Of a stretch of 64,000 bases of DNA, positions 41,201 to 54,990 are shown one piece after another; within the stretch, counting starts at the first letter, position 1, and the number at the start of each line of letters is the position of its first letter. Both the position numbers and the translations under genes were made by a program. The notes beneath the pieces were generated by a model. The model ran no database searches and was not told the origin of the DNA. It saw nothing but the letters and a program-made list of their open reading frames with translations. The DNA is taken from positions 2,998,143 to 3,062,142 of the forward strand of contig NC_134974.1 in NCBI RefSeq assembly GCF_965638725.1. Reading direction: 5' to 3'. The stretch is from Aptenodytes patagonicus. Taxonomy: Eukaryota > Chordata > Aves > Sphenisciformes > Spheniscidae.

Positions 41201-44200
41201 GAGGCTGAGCCTGCCCGAGGGTGCTGCGGGGCAGCCTGGCTCATGAGGGGCATGCTCCACTGCACCGTGTCCCTGGCACAGAGCCGAGGGGCAAGGCAGG
41301 CTCCTCCAGCCATGGCACAGGAGCTGGGTAGCCCCTTCCCACACCCCTATTAAGACACCCCACTCCCTTTGCAGGGTGGCAGAAATGCAACACACAGGCT
41401 TCATCACAGCCTCCGGAGTCACTGCAGGCTGGGGGAGCAACCAGTGTGGGATTGCTGGATGCAACCAACGCGGGCATTCCTTCCCCACCCACGGACCAGG
41501 CAAATCCAGGGATCCTGCACAGCCCTTCCTGGGCTGGGGATCAGAGGAGACCCAAGACACACAGCTGTGCTGCCTTCCCTGTACGCTGCCCCAGCAGCGA
41601 TGGGCGCACCGAAACATGGGTGAAAGAGAGATGAAGGTGGCGGCCCGTGAGCAGAGCTCCGGCGACAGCCCCAGCTGGCGTGTCTCTGATCCACAAGGTT
41701 GGCTCTACCTGGGCACATCCACCTCCACCCGCAGCCCAAGACCTGTCAGCAAGCAGGGAAAGAAGGGGCAGGAGGGGAAATGCCTACGAGAATGGCTTCC
41801 TTCTCCGCTTTGAGGGCTGCCAGCTTGGTCTCACGCTCCTCCTTGGTCAGGACTCGAGCTGCTTCTTTAATGCGCTGGAAATCCTCCTGGCCGATAATGA
41901 GGGATGCTGCTGGGTTCTCCGCAGGGACGCTGGGCAGAGAAAGAGAGTGGTCAGTGGCATGGAGTCTCCGACAGCTCCCTCTGTTCCCTGCCCCGCTGAC
42001 CTCCCTGCCTGGCCATGGGACCTGCCTGGGCTGCCCACACCAGGGGTGGCAGGAGCAGCTCCACGACCAGGAGTCACCAGAGAGCAATGCAGGAAGCGCC
42101 TGAGCTGTGGGGACCCGTCTCTCCCGGTCGGGGGGGGAGGAAGAAACAGAAAGTGCAGTGAAAGCAGCACCACGCTGTGATGCATGGGGGACAGGATGCT
42201 CGGCGGGGTGGCCAGGGGCCTCCCGGGAAAACCTCAAAATATTCAGCATGGGCCTAGTCAGCCCCAATAAAAAATGCTGAAAGTATTTCAGTCCAACCTG
42301 ACTTTCCCAGCCCTCATTTGGGAAAATTTTGACCACTGCCCTGACCCCTTTTCCAGTGGAACACGCTGCTCATCCCTGCCCCTAGACTGACTGCCGCTGC
42401 TCCTGCGTGCCAGGTCGAAACCTCTGTTCCATGCAGACAGATTTTGGGGAGCAGAAGTTGCCTTTTCACTCTGTTTCATGACACTCAGCCTGCTCCAGCT
42501 CCACATCTGCACAGCACAGCTCAGCTTCGGCTCCGCTGCTCCGGGAATCCACCCGGCACAAGATGAGGAAATGCTGTGCTGCCCAAACACGGAGCACCCT
42601 CTCCCCTCCCAGTGCTGGCAGGTGTCCTTCCAGCCGTCACCCCAGCTCTGCAGGACACTGCAGAGCCACAAACTCTGCCCGTGACTCACGCTGTAGTTTA
42701 GAGGAAATCACCGAAGCTCTTGGTGCCCCCATTTCCCCACTTGTAAAAATGTGGATAATAATACTGTTTTCCAGGAGAGTTGTAAGGAGTTAATTACTCT
42801 CTGTATTACTCAGATACCATGGTGACGCATGTGGTGTAGGAGCATATATTAACCAAATGCATAGAGCACTTTGAAGATGTTCAGGTCTAAGAATTTACTC
42901 ATTATTATTGTGTGTCACCTTTCATCCACCCTTGTGAATATGAACAGATACCTGCATAATGATCGTTCAAGAGCTGCATCACAGCATCGGATTCCAGGAC
43001 GCCTTAAAGAATGGCTAATGGTCACAACGGCACTAATAAATGTAATGATACAGTGGCCACTGCTTTAGTCGTCTCAGTGTTTGGGTGACCAGCCTGGGAT
43101 GTCCAGGGCCTGATTTTCAGGAATTAAACCAGCACAAACAGTTTCCATTAGCTTCAGTTGGACCTGCGGCTGTGCAACACATCTGGAAATTGGCCCTCAG
43201 CTTCATCAGCAGGGCTAAATAAGAACGTGAACATATAAAACCAGGTACCGGCCTCGAAAGCCTGAACCAGTGCCTCTGTGCCATTTCACTCTCCACAAAA
43301 CCTGAACCATCCGTGGGGCGGGTGTCACGTTTTACGGGGTGTAAGAGCATTACATGGAAGTTCAAAACAGGAAGCGAAGATGAACCTCGCACCGAGCGAC
43401 AACTACAAGGAAAATTTAGGGAGGTCAAAATGAGGCTAAATTGGAGCTGGCTGGGATAATGGCCCTATTCTCGTCTATGTGCTGCAGGCTTTTAACGAGG
43501 TGTAGTAATTAGGGCCAGGGTTCTTACAGTTCAGCCTTGCTTATAAAACATCCCTGTAGAGAAACACACAGCTCCTGGTGCGCAGGGGCTGCAGGCGATG
43601 CTCCACTGCCTTTCTCACATGGGGCTTTTCGGTATTGGGGTATGGGAGGCAGCGTTTGATACGTGATGGGGGGCAGGTGCCACCCTGGGGGGCTGTTCAG
43701 CCCAGAAGGAGCTTTTCTGGCTGCTGAGGTTTTATGTTGCTTTTTACTGGTTCTTACGATGATTCAGTTCCTCTGTAAAACGCCCAGTGCTCCATTGCCG
43801 CTCAAGCCAGGCATGTTGGAGCACTGCTGCCCATCCCTCCTCCCCTGAGGTGTCCCGGCAAACGGTGGGACAAACTCCGTGCACCGAGACAGTGCTGTGA
43901 CAGACACGCAGGGCCCCGAAAGCTCCTCAGAGCTGCCACTCAGGCACATACTTACACGACGTCACGGATGAAGTCCTTGGTGATGAGACGGATGGTCTCG
44001 GGCTTGTGCCTGCCAGCGGACGGTGCTTTTGGGGTAGTCTGCACATCCCGAAGGATCACGATGGGGCTGCCAGAGCGCGACTGCCGCAGGCTCTGCAAGA
44101 AAGGATGGCATTTCCTATGGCTTTCCTGCCACCACCCCGTGCTCAGCTCTCTGCCCCTGGCTCCTGGGCACAGAGGTGCTCTGGGCACGAGAGGCCCCAG

Positions 44201-47200
44201 GTTCCCGTGAACTTGGGACGCTTTCTGACAAACACCCTCTCACACCACCAAGACCAGTGAAGTCTGGGCACAGGAAAGGGTTTTTGCCTCAGCAGCCCCA
44301 GCTCCGAAGGCCTGATGAGAACATGGGGAGAACCAAAAATACCCCTACAGCACTGGTTTTACTATAAAAATCTGGGCATCAGTCTCTCACCCAGATCTGA
44401 AGTAAATGATGAGCTGACAGCTGCTCGCTCAGGGCAAGACCTTGCAAATGCTCAAGTATCATCTCGGCTACCTTGAGCTGACGGCAGCTGCCTCTGCCCC
44501 ACTCACCCGTGGCCACCGGCACCTCTGTCCTGCTGAGCCCCACGGACTCAGGAAAACCAACCCAGATTGACCCAAACTCGCTGGGGGCTGGCAGGGGGAT
44601 GCTGGGGAGGGGAAAGCGGGGACAGCTCGAGGTCTGGCCTTGCAGGGCAATCAACCGGCAGACGGCACTGGGTAGAAACCAGTACTCCCAGTACAGCCTA
44701 GACTGGTGCCGGTCCCTTTGCTCAAGCTGAGACTGCCACCTAGTGAAGTGTCCCCCAGCTGCTGGGTGACTCGGGGACCGCGCTCCACACCCCCCCGGGG
44801 CAGGGTGGGTGCTGGGTGCCCCCGGAGGGGTGGGAGCAGCCGAGGGATGTCCCACACACGTGGGGCTGCCCCACGGGAACCTCCGATCAGGCCGCAGGGT
44901 CTCCAATAGGCAGGAACAGACGTCCCGTCCATTCCGGGGTGAAGCCCTGCCGGGGCTGCTGACAATCCCACAGGAAAGAACATTTCGGAGCAGGTCCTGG
45001 TCTGCAGAGCAAACCTCCAGCAGCCGAGCGGGACAGTCCCCGGCCAGGAGACCCGAGCCCAGCAGGGCAGGTTCAGCTTCCCTAGTCCGGGGTCACTTCC
45101 CCGAGCCCAACCATGGTGTAGGCGTCCCAGTGAAATACTCACCCGGGTCAGGGAACTGCAAGAGCTAATCTAAGGTAACACACAAATGTGTGGTTTCTCT
45201 TGTACTTCTATCTACTAGTTCAGCTTTAAAATCCTAAGCAACTGCTGGAACAAATCCTACAGCCGGCTGGGCGCTGAGCAGTTCCCTGGGAACTTGCTGC
45301 TGGCAGTATTTCCATTTTACGGGTCTGCAATATTTCCATTTTACGGGTCTGCAATATTTCCATTTTACGGGTCTGATGACCCCAAACCACGGGCTCTCCC
45401 ACAGCCCAGCACAGCAGATACTGGAGCAGCTTCCCAGCCACCGCAGGCCCCAAGTGCGAGCTGTTGAATTAAAGGGTTTGGCACTGAAACATCCATGCAA
45501 ACAAAGATAATAGTGTTATTCACTGCAGCCAGCTCGCACATTGTCCCCAAAGTCAGGAGAACTCCTTGGACTAGACCTGGATTAATCTCAGGGAACTCAG
45601 TTAACACCCATATGAGTGTTACGACATTTTTATCTAACTGCCTTGAAGGCTTCCGAGATAACAGATCATAAACCTGCCTGGGGGTCCTTGGCTCACAGGG
45701 CATCCGAGGCACACGGACCTGGCAGCCCCGGAGCAGGTTGCTTGCCGGGAGCGCTCCCAACCCACGAGGCAAACCGTCTGCACAGACTCCAGTTGGGAGC
45801 GGAGGTAATCTTCATTACACGCTTCCTTCCTCTCCTCTGAAAAGCCAAAGGGTTTTGGCAAGTCTCTTCCGACAGATTTGTTTCAAGCGATAAGACCCAG
45901 GAGAGGAAATTACAGCTGCAAACACACACCCCCGCAGAGGGACAAGAGCCTCCAACACAGTGCGGTCCCCTCATGGCAGCCAGCCGCCTGCCACGGCCCC
46001 AGCGGCGATACCCCCAACATTTTATCAGCCAAAGAGGCGGCGAGCATGAGATGGGTCAAACTCTGGCAGCGTCCAGCCTGGCCCTTGTACCTCGATCTGT
46101 GTCAAAGACGACACAAAGCGTGGGGAGAGCCAACGGCTGCAGCCATAAACCCAACCTGCCACGGGGAGAGCAGCTGGAGACTCGATAAAGGAGGTGGGAG
46201 AAGCAGCAGCGGGGAAGGATGTCCAAAACATCACCCTTGCCTGGAAAATGCCATCGTCCACCTTGGTGACAGCGGTTGCAGCTCTCCCCTGGGCTCTCCT
46301 CAGCCGAGAGACGAGTGTGGAGGAAGCGAGCCTTTTCCTTACAAGACCAGAGAGGAAAGAGCTGTTGCTCTCTGTTTATCTCCTCTCTCAATGGCCAGGG
46401 CATCCAGCCAGGAGGTCAGAGACCTGCTGCAATTCTGCCTCGTCTCCAAGGGGACTGATTTCGTAGCTCCCTGATGAAAATCTAAATATGTTGGCAACAA
46501 GCTGCTCTAGAAGCTTCCAGCCCCGATCCAAGGACTCTCCATATATCCCACATGAAACAACCTCTGTCTAACGTATAGACCCCGTAATGCCGGCTCCTCT
46601 CCTTTACCAGGGTGTCTCACCTCCTGAGCCTCCGTTGTCTCACTAATTAACTAATTACCCTGTGAAAAGTGGAAGCTTGCGGTGTCAAGGAAGACAGAGG
46701 CACATGCAGCCCCTGGTCTGGTGACCTTGCCACGCTCCCAGGAGGCGGGGGTGGATTTTGCGCCCTCCCAGAAGGAATTGAACATCCAGCTCCCACAGCG
46801 CGGCAAGTAATTAAGAGTGCAGAGGTGGCAGGGCCTGGGGGGGGCTGGCGAAGGGTGCGACAGCATCCCTCACCCAGGAGGTTTGGAAAACAGGGACCAT
46901 GGAGGCAATATGGTGAAGAGCCTCTGGCGAGCAAGCCAGCGCAAGCAGGGTGGGATGAGGACCGTCAGAAGAGGTGCGAGGGGCCGAGGCACCGGGAGCT
47001 CCCTGCCTGGAGGGTGCCCGAGCCGGGGCCGAGGAGCACTGGGCAGGACCCCAGCACCACGGTGCCCTGGGCGGGATGGGGCTGACTTTGGCCTGGTGAG
47101 GTCCCAGCCGCCCCGACCCGTGGTGCTCCCCGGTATCCCGGCCCCCTTACCCGGCTCTCCCCGAACAGCATCTCATCCACCGCGGTGCTCCGGGCCCTCC

Positions 47201-47381
47201 TCCTGTACCGGCTGTGGGGCTGGCTGGGGGCACGGCTGGGGGGTGCGGGGACGCTGGCGGGCTGCGGGGGGAGAGGGGCCGTGAACGGGCTGCGGCGAGG
47301 GTGGGGGGAACCCCGGGGAGGAGGCGCCGGGGATACCGGGGGAACCGGGGAGGAGGGACCGGGACAAGCCGCACTCACCAT
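38282..47381 (-). CDS. CFAP45: Cilia- and flagella-associated protein 45
   Basis: Coiled-coil microtubule inner protein of motile-cilium doublets, implicated in adenine-nucleotide-dependent motility. Twelve coding exons: 47379-47381 (ATG only), 47151-47261, 43956-44092, 41788-41929, 40975-41145, 40535-40713, 40172-40301, 39728-39874, 39523-39636, 39055-39248, 38608-38832 and 38282-38405. They sum to 1677 bases, 558 residues (human 551). Diagnostic words are RSTAVDEMLFGES, SPIVILRDVQTT, KPETIRLITKDFIRD, QEDFQRIKEAARVLTKEE, AQYLLQRASRMRMEQEDEI, GAKCHMIRDTQILEKQ, QAEIKRINDENQRRKEEQ, EREAEFEAEQERIRREKEKE and, at the end, ASGIPEKYC. Phases close perfectly. Nearly the whole protein is charged coiled coil. 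Introns 2 (about 3 kb) and 3 (about 2 kb) carry old repeats. X-box-like elements sit 27 and about 58 bases upstream of the ATG. Confidence 0.96.
42700..42880 (+). mobile_element. Ancient MIR-type SINE fragment
   Basis: In CFAP45 intron 3, sense on plus. The stretch 'TTTCCCCACTTGTAAAAATG' (42732-42751), then GGATAATAATAC, then GAGTTGTAAGGAGTTAAT (42777-42794) follows the MIR core-to-3' order (TTTCCTCATCTGTAAAATGG, GGATAATAAT, GGTTGTTGTGAGGATTAAAT) as I remember it. It is diverged and lacks the tRNA-like head. Confidence 0.65.
43105..43197. repeat. Old MITE-like palindromic repeat
   Basis: In CFAP45 intron 3. The ends AGGGCCTGATTTTCAG (43105-43120) and, inverted, AGGGCCAATTTCCAG (reverse of 43183-43197) form imperfect 15-16 base inverted repeats around a 60-base core. 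Similar 'CCTGATTTTCAG' elements are widespread in reptile and turtle genomes as I recall. The family is not assigned. Confidence 0.5.
45308..45375. repeat. Three near-perfect 24-bp tandem copies
   Basis: Unit 'ATTTCCATTTTACGGGTCTG' plus 'CAAT', repeated almost three times without mismatch in CFAP45 intron 2. The lack of divergence implies a recent, probably length-polymorphic expansion. Confidence 0.92.
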
Positions 47382-47407
47382 CCCGCTCCGCTCGGCGGCC
47401 GCCGGCC

Positions 47408-47453
47408 GTCTCCACGGCAACGGCAACGGCCCCCCCCCCGCTCCCCTGGCAAC
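47408..47453. promoter_or_regulatory. CFAP45: CFAP45 promoter X-box and second half-site
   Basis: GTCTCC-AC-GGCAAC (47408-47421) is a full RFX X-box match with a two-base spacer, 27 bases upstream of the CFAP45 start on the minus strand. A second, weaker GCTCCC-CT-GGCAAC lies at about 47440-47453. This fits RFX control of a ciliary gene. Confidence 0.7.
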
Positions 47454-47559
47454 CGCCGCGCGGGCGGGGCGTTCCCCAGCGCGCGCACGGGGGCGGGGCT
47501 GAGGCCAGAGGGCCGCGCTGGGCGGTGGGAGGGCGCTTTATGGTGGGGGGCGCGGGGGC

Positions 47560-47935
47560 GTGTTCGCGCGCGGGTTGGTGCACGCGGGGACTGCGTGCAG
47601 GCCGTGCGCGTGCCCGGGCACACCCCGCGCGCACACCCGCGGGCTCACACGCGTTCACACTCGCCGCGCGCGCACCTGCGCACGCCGGCAGCTGAGGCCC
47701 ACGCGTGTGCGCACGGGTGGGCTCGCACGGGCACGCACGTGTTTGTGCACGTGGGCTGTCTCACACGCACACCGGTGCACGCGTGGGGGCTGGCGCGGGG
47801 AGCCAGGCAGATGTGTACGTGCCCAGGCAGGCACCGCCCTGCCCACGCGTGCACACGCAGCGAGGCTCACCCCGCGTTACCGATGTGCACACGCAGCACG
47901 CGCTCATCCTGCCCGCGTGTCCCACGCCGTGTCCC
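47560..47935. repeat. CG/CA alternating purine-pyrimidine tract
   Basis: About 375 bases dominated by CGCG, CACACG, GTGCAC and CACGCG words upstream of CFAP45. It is not a clean tandem array but has strong Z-DNA potential and very high CpG. Confidence 0.7.
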
Positions 47936-48029
47936 CCTGCCCAGCCACGCCCTCCGGCCACCCCCGCCCCCCGTGACCACCGCCAACGCCCCCCCCCCCA
48001 TCCCACGGAGGCCGGCAAGGCGTCGGCAG

Positions 48030-48655
48030 CGACTGCCCCGCCCCGCCCAGCCCTTGTCCCGCCCCGCCCTTGCCCCGCCCCCAGCCCTTGCCCCGCCCCT
48101 CCCAGCCCTTGCCCCTTCATGCCCGCCCCTCCCAGCCCTTGCCCCGCCCCTCCCAGCCCTTGTCCCGCCCCCAGCCCTTGCCCCGCCCCTCCCAGCCCTT
48201 GTCCCGCTCCGCCCCTCCCAGCCCTTGCCCCGCCCCGCCCCGCCCTTGTCCCGCCCCGCCCTTGTCCCGCCCCCAGCCCTTGCCCCGCCCCTCCCAGCCC
48301 TTGCCCCTTCATGCCCGCCCCTCCCAGCCCTTGCCCCGCCCCTCCCAGCCCTTGTCCCGCTCCGCCCCTCCCAGCCCTTGCCCCTTCATGCCCGCCCCTC
48401 CCAGCCCTTGCCCCGCCCCAGCCCTTGCCCCGCCCCTCCCAGCCCTTGCCCCGCCCCACCCCTCCCAGCCCTTGCCCCGCCCCTCCCAGCCCTTGCCCCG
48501 CCCCACCCCTCCCAGCCCTTGCCCCGCCCCTCCCAGCCCTTGCCCCTTCATGCCCGCCCCTCCCAGCCCTTGCCCCGCCCCAGCCCTTGCCCCGCCCCAG
48601 CCCTTGCCCCGCCCCTCCCAGCCCTTGCCCCTTCATGCCCGCCCCACCCCTCCAC
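48030..48655. repeat. 20-bp GC-box minisatellite
   Basis: Roughly 30 copies of 'CCCTCCCAGCCCTTGCCCCG' with variants (CTTGTCCCG, CCTTCATGCCCG) in a higher-order mix. Each unit carries a CCGCCC/GGGCGG-like Sp1/KLF word. It makes open frames of several hundred codons in more than one frame, all proline/leucine/cysteine/alanine low complexity. Confidence 0.92.
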
Positions 48656-48824
48656 GGGGCCTGGCTGCTGCCATGCTGTGGTGCGAGGCAGCGGGGTCCT
48701 TGCACCCCCAGGCCGGGGTCCCCCCACCCCAGGGTCTCCCCTCACCCAGGAGCCTCGTGCCTCCCACTCCAGCCCAGCAGCCCCCCCCCCCCCAACTGCC
48801 CAGGCCTGGAAAGAAGATGAGCCG

Positions 48825-48830
48825 TTTATT
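48825..48830 (-). promoter_or_regulatory. TAGLN2: Poly(A) signal of TAGLN2 (minus strand)
   Basis: TTTATT on plus, about 365 bases beyond the TAGLN2 stop and directly before the GC-box minisatellite. Confidence 0.8.
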
Positions 48831-49193
48831 GAGGCACGGGGGAGGGGGGTGCGCTGGGGTGGGGTGCCCCCCCCCCCCAAGCACAGCGGCAGGGCTGGGG
48901 GGGGCACCACGGCCCCCAAGGCACTGGGGAGTGCGGGCACAGCAGTGGGCGGGGCAGCGCAGCAGCCCTCCCCACCCCACCCCCACCTGCACCCAGCCTA
49001 ATAATAATAATAAAAAAAAGACTTTGGTCCTCGAAATACTGGCAGGGAGGCAGGCACCCGGGCAGGGGGGCACCCAGATGGTCCGCGGGGGTGGGGAGGG
49101 TTAAGGCAGTTTGGGGGCCGGCCCCGGGGGGCCCCTCGCAGGCAGGGCCCATGGGGGGCCGTGCTGGGGGCAGCCAGGGGGCAGTGTGGGTGC

Positions 49194-52264
<3,071 letters not shown>

Positions 52265-52345
52265 CTGCGGCGCCGATCCCGCGGTCCCGGTGCGGCAGTG
52301 GCGGATGCCGCCGCCCGCGCCCTTTTCACGGCTGATGTCAGCGCG
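52265..52345 (-). promoter_or_regulatory. TAGLN2: Candidate TAGLN2 first exon and CpG-island promoter
   Basis: On the minus strand a non-coding stretch ends GATCGGCGCCGCAG followed by a consensus donor GTAGGG (donor at 52264). It lies in a CpG island (about 51880-52480). This is an inference from splice-site quality and composition. Another promoter-like element lies at 54479. Confidence 0.45.
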
Positions 52346-52504
52346 GCCGGGGGCGGCCCGGTACCGCCCGCTCCCGGGGCGGGTCCGCCGGGCCGAGGCC
52401 GGGCCGCCACCGCGCCCCGGGCTGCCCCGCCCCGCCCGGCGGCCCCGCGGGGAAAGGGCTCCGGCCCGGGCCGGGATGGGCACAGGGGACGCGGTGGGGG
52501 GAGG

Positions 52505-53000
52505 GGTCATAGGGGGTCGTGGTGGCAGCGGGGGACGGGGTGGCCGTGGTGGCAGGGGGACAAAGGGGCTGTGATGGGGACAAGGCAGCTGTGGTGGCAG
52601 GGAGACATCGGGGTTTTGGCGGGGACAGGGTGGCCATACTGGCAGGGGGACACAGGGCTTGTGGTGGGGACAGGTTGGCTGTGGCAGCCGAGGTGAGGAC
52701 AGGGTGGCTGTGGTGGCAGGGACAGAGTGGTTGTGGTAGGGACAGGCTGGCCATAGCGTTTGAGGAACATCAGGGTTTTGGTGGGGACAGGGTGGCTGTA
52801 GTGGCAGGGGGATATGGGGGCTGTGGTGACGATGGTGGAGACATAGCCTGGCATGGTGGCAGTAGGGGACAAGGCTGTGATGGCGACAGGGCCTAGCTGT
52901 GGTAGCAGGGGTCATGGTCACCACAGTGGCAGGGGACATGATGGTGGGGACCACCAGGGCCTGGCCATGGTGGCAGGGGGACAGCTCGAGGGGCTGCAGG
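52505..53000. repeat. Minisatellite 'GGTGGCAGGGGGACA'
   Basis: Irregular units of about 35-55 bases with 'GGGGACAGGGTGGC' and 'TGTGGTGGCAGGG', immediately upstream of the candidate TAGLN2 promoter. Confidence 0.8.
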
Positions 53001-53279
53001 CCCCACAGGGACACGGTGTCCCCAGCATCTGCGGCGTCCCCAGCGGCGCAGGGAGGGACGATGACACTCTTGCACAAGTCCTGTCTCCATGGGAAGCATA
53101 ACCAAAACAACAAACAAAACCTTGTCCCGAAGCCACATCCGCCTCCAGAACGGGTGGCAGGGTCACCACCACAGCATCCCCGTGACCCCACCCCTCAGCA
53201 CCCAAAATCTGGCCCGGGCTCAGCACCCACTCTCCTGAGCCAGCCCAAGATGCCACTGTCCTCAGTTGCGAGGACACTG

Positions 53280-53400
53280 TCATGGTGGCGATCGGCCTTG
53301 GAGTGCCCCCCCCTCCCCCCCAGTGGCCAGTGTCCTCCTACACCCATGGTGGGGACCGGCCTTGGAGTGCCCCCCCCCCCCCCCCCCCCCCCGTGGTGGG
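53280..53400. repeat. Tandem duplication with long C run
   Basis: 'CGGCCTTGGAGTGCCCCCCC' occurs near 53290 and again near 53352. The second copy ends in a roughly 20-base C run. Confidence 0.8.
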
Positions 53401-53559
53401 TTGTGTGTTGTCCCTGTTGTCCCCCATGCCCCCCCCCCTTGGATTGTGGGTGTCCCCCGGGGATTTCCAGTGGGGTTTCCTGTGGCTTCGGTGCATGGCT
53501 GGGGCACACGCAGATGAGAGGACCAGGGTAGAGGGTGGCACATGACCAAGGGTAGCGGG

Positions 53560-54340
53560 GTGATCCGTGGGACAGGGGTGACATAGGGGGGACAAGGTCA
53601 GGGGGTGACATGGGGATGCAGGAATAGGGGCAGGGTTAGGGGTGACAGGATGAGGGTGGCACAGTAGCAGGACCTGGGGGAACAGCTTTAAGGGTGACAC
53701 AGGGAGGCAGGACCCATGCAGGGGGAGGCCCAGGGTGACACAGAGAGCAGGAGGGGGGTGATACGGGGGGGAACAGGTCCCATGGGGGGTGACATAGAGA
53801 TCACGAAAACGGTGACACAGGGGCAGGATTCTGGAAGGACTCGGCCAGGGGAGGCAGTGGGTAACAGAGGGTGATTTGGGGACAGGACCCCTGGGGGCAG
53901 CATAGGGGCAATAAAGGGGCAGGAGCTCCAGGGCACAGGGCCGGGGTGGCACGGGGCAGGACCCCCAGGGGTGGAACAGGGCAGGACCCAGGGGAGCGGC
54001 ATGGGGACAGGACAGCGGGGGACAGGGCTGGGGACGATATGGAGGTGAGGGAATGGTATAGGGCAGGATGCTCGGGGGATGCAGCCAGGGACGATGCTGG
54101 GGTGACACAGGCAGGACCCCTAAGGGACACGGGGGAGGACCTGGGGGACAGGGGCAGGGCTGATGCAGGGGACACGGGGGGACCCCGGGGACACGGGGCA
54201 GGACCAGGGGGCATGATGTGACAGGGGACAGATCCGGGGGGACAGAGCTGGGGGTGACCCTGAAGGGACACAGGGGACAGGCAGGGTGACACGGGGTAAC
54301 GCGAGTGGACGTGGGGGGGGCAGACGGGGGTGACACATGG
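53560..54340. repeat. Minisatellite 'GGGTGACACAGGGGCAGGAC'
   Basis: About 780 bases of diverged purine-rich units, 20-50 bases long, built on GGTGACA and GGACAGGA words, between TAGLN2 and IGSF9. No exon is evident. Confidence 0.8.
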
Positions 54341-54478
54341 GCGGGAGCCCGGGGGAGGCTCAGGGCGACCCAACGTGACCCGCGGCGCAGCCCACGAGCG
54401 ACCCCCCGGAACACTGAGGGGCGTGGGTGACGTAGTGCGCTCCGGGCCCCGCCCCCGTGACGCGCTCCCGCGGCATGG

Positions 54479-54488
54479 CCATATAAGG
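54479..54488. promoter_or_regulatory. Perfect CArG box / TATA-like element in a CpG-rich promoter
   Basis: CCATATAAGG fits the SRF consensus CC(A/T)6GG exactly and also provides a TATA-like core. Around it lie TGACGTA (54428-54434), GTGACGCG and GC boxes in a CpG-rich 120 bases. It may be a distal first promoter of TAGLN2 (minus), since transgelins are SRF targets, or the start of an unseen plus-strand transcript. Confidence 0.55.
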
Positions 54489-54938
54489 GAACGAGGCGCG
54501 CAGGCCCCGCCCTGCGCGAAGTCGCCGCCAGACGCCGCCCCGCCCGCAGCCCGCCCTGGGGAGGGCGGCAGCGGGCAGGGAGGAGGCTGCGGGGAAAGCC
54601 GGGGGGCACCGGGACCGGGACACCGGAACGGGGAGGGGAAGCGGGGGGAGACCAGAAGGGGAGCCTGCGCAAAGCATGGGGACGGGGAAGATGGGGGGGC
54701 TGCAGTGGGATTAGGAGGAGATGGGACGGGGGGGGGGGGGGAATGCAGGGAGCACGGGGGGTGGGGGATGATGGGGAGGGCCCCACAGGGGTGGGGAGAG
54801 CAGCAGGATGGAGGGGGTGGGCTGGGGGGGGAAGGGGCAGGACCCTGGAGGGGCCGAGGGTCTGGGCGCCCCGGGGCTGGGGACATGGTGGGCACCCATC
54901 CCCCTGCCACACACGAACCGCTGCTGCTCTCACGCCTC

Positions 54939-54944
54939 TTTATT
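54939..54944 (-). promoter_or_regulatory. IGSF9: Poly(A) signal of IGSF9 (minus strand)
   Basis: TTTATT on plus, only about 50 bases beyond the IGSF9 stop codon, giving a very short 3' UTR. Confidence 0.8.
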
Positions 54945-54990
54945 CCACCCCAACATCCTTCTCCCCCAGCCCAGGGGGTCCTGGGGGGCC

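Noticed and set aside
47214-49001. Very long open frame of 595 codons (plus), rich in Pro/Leu/Ala/Cys
   Set aside because: It is the 20-bp GC-box minisatellite read in frame. Other frames are open too, and there is no domain or splice support.
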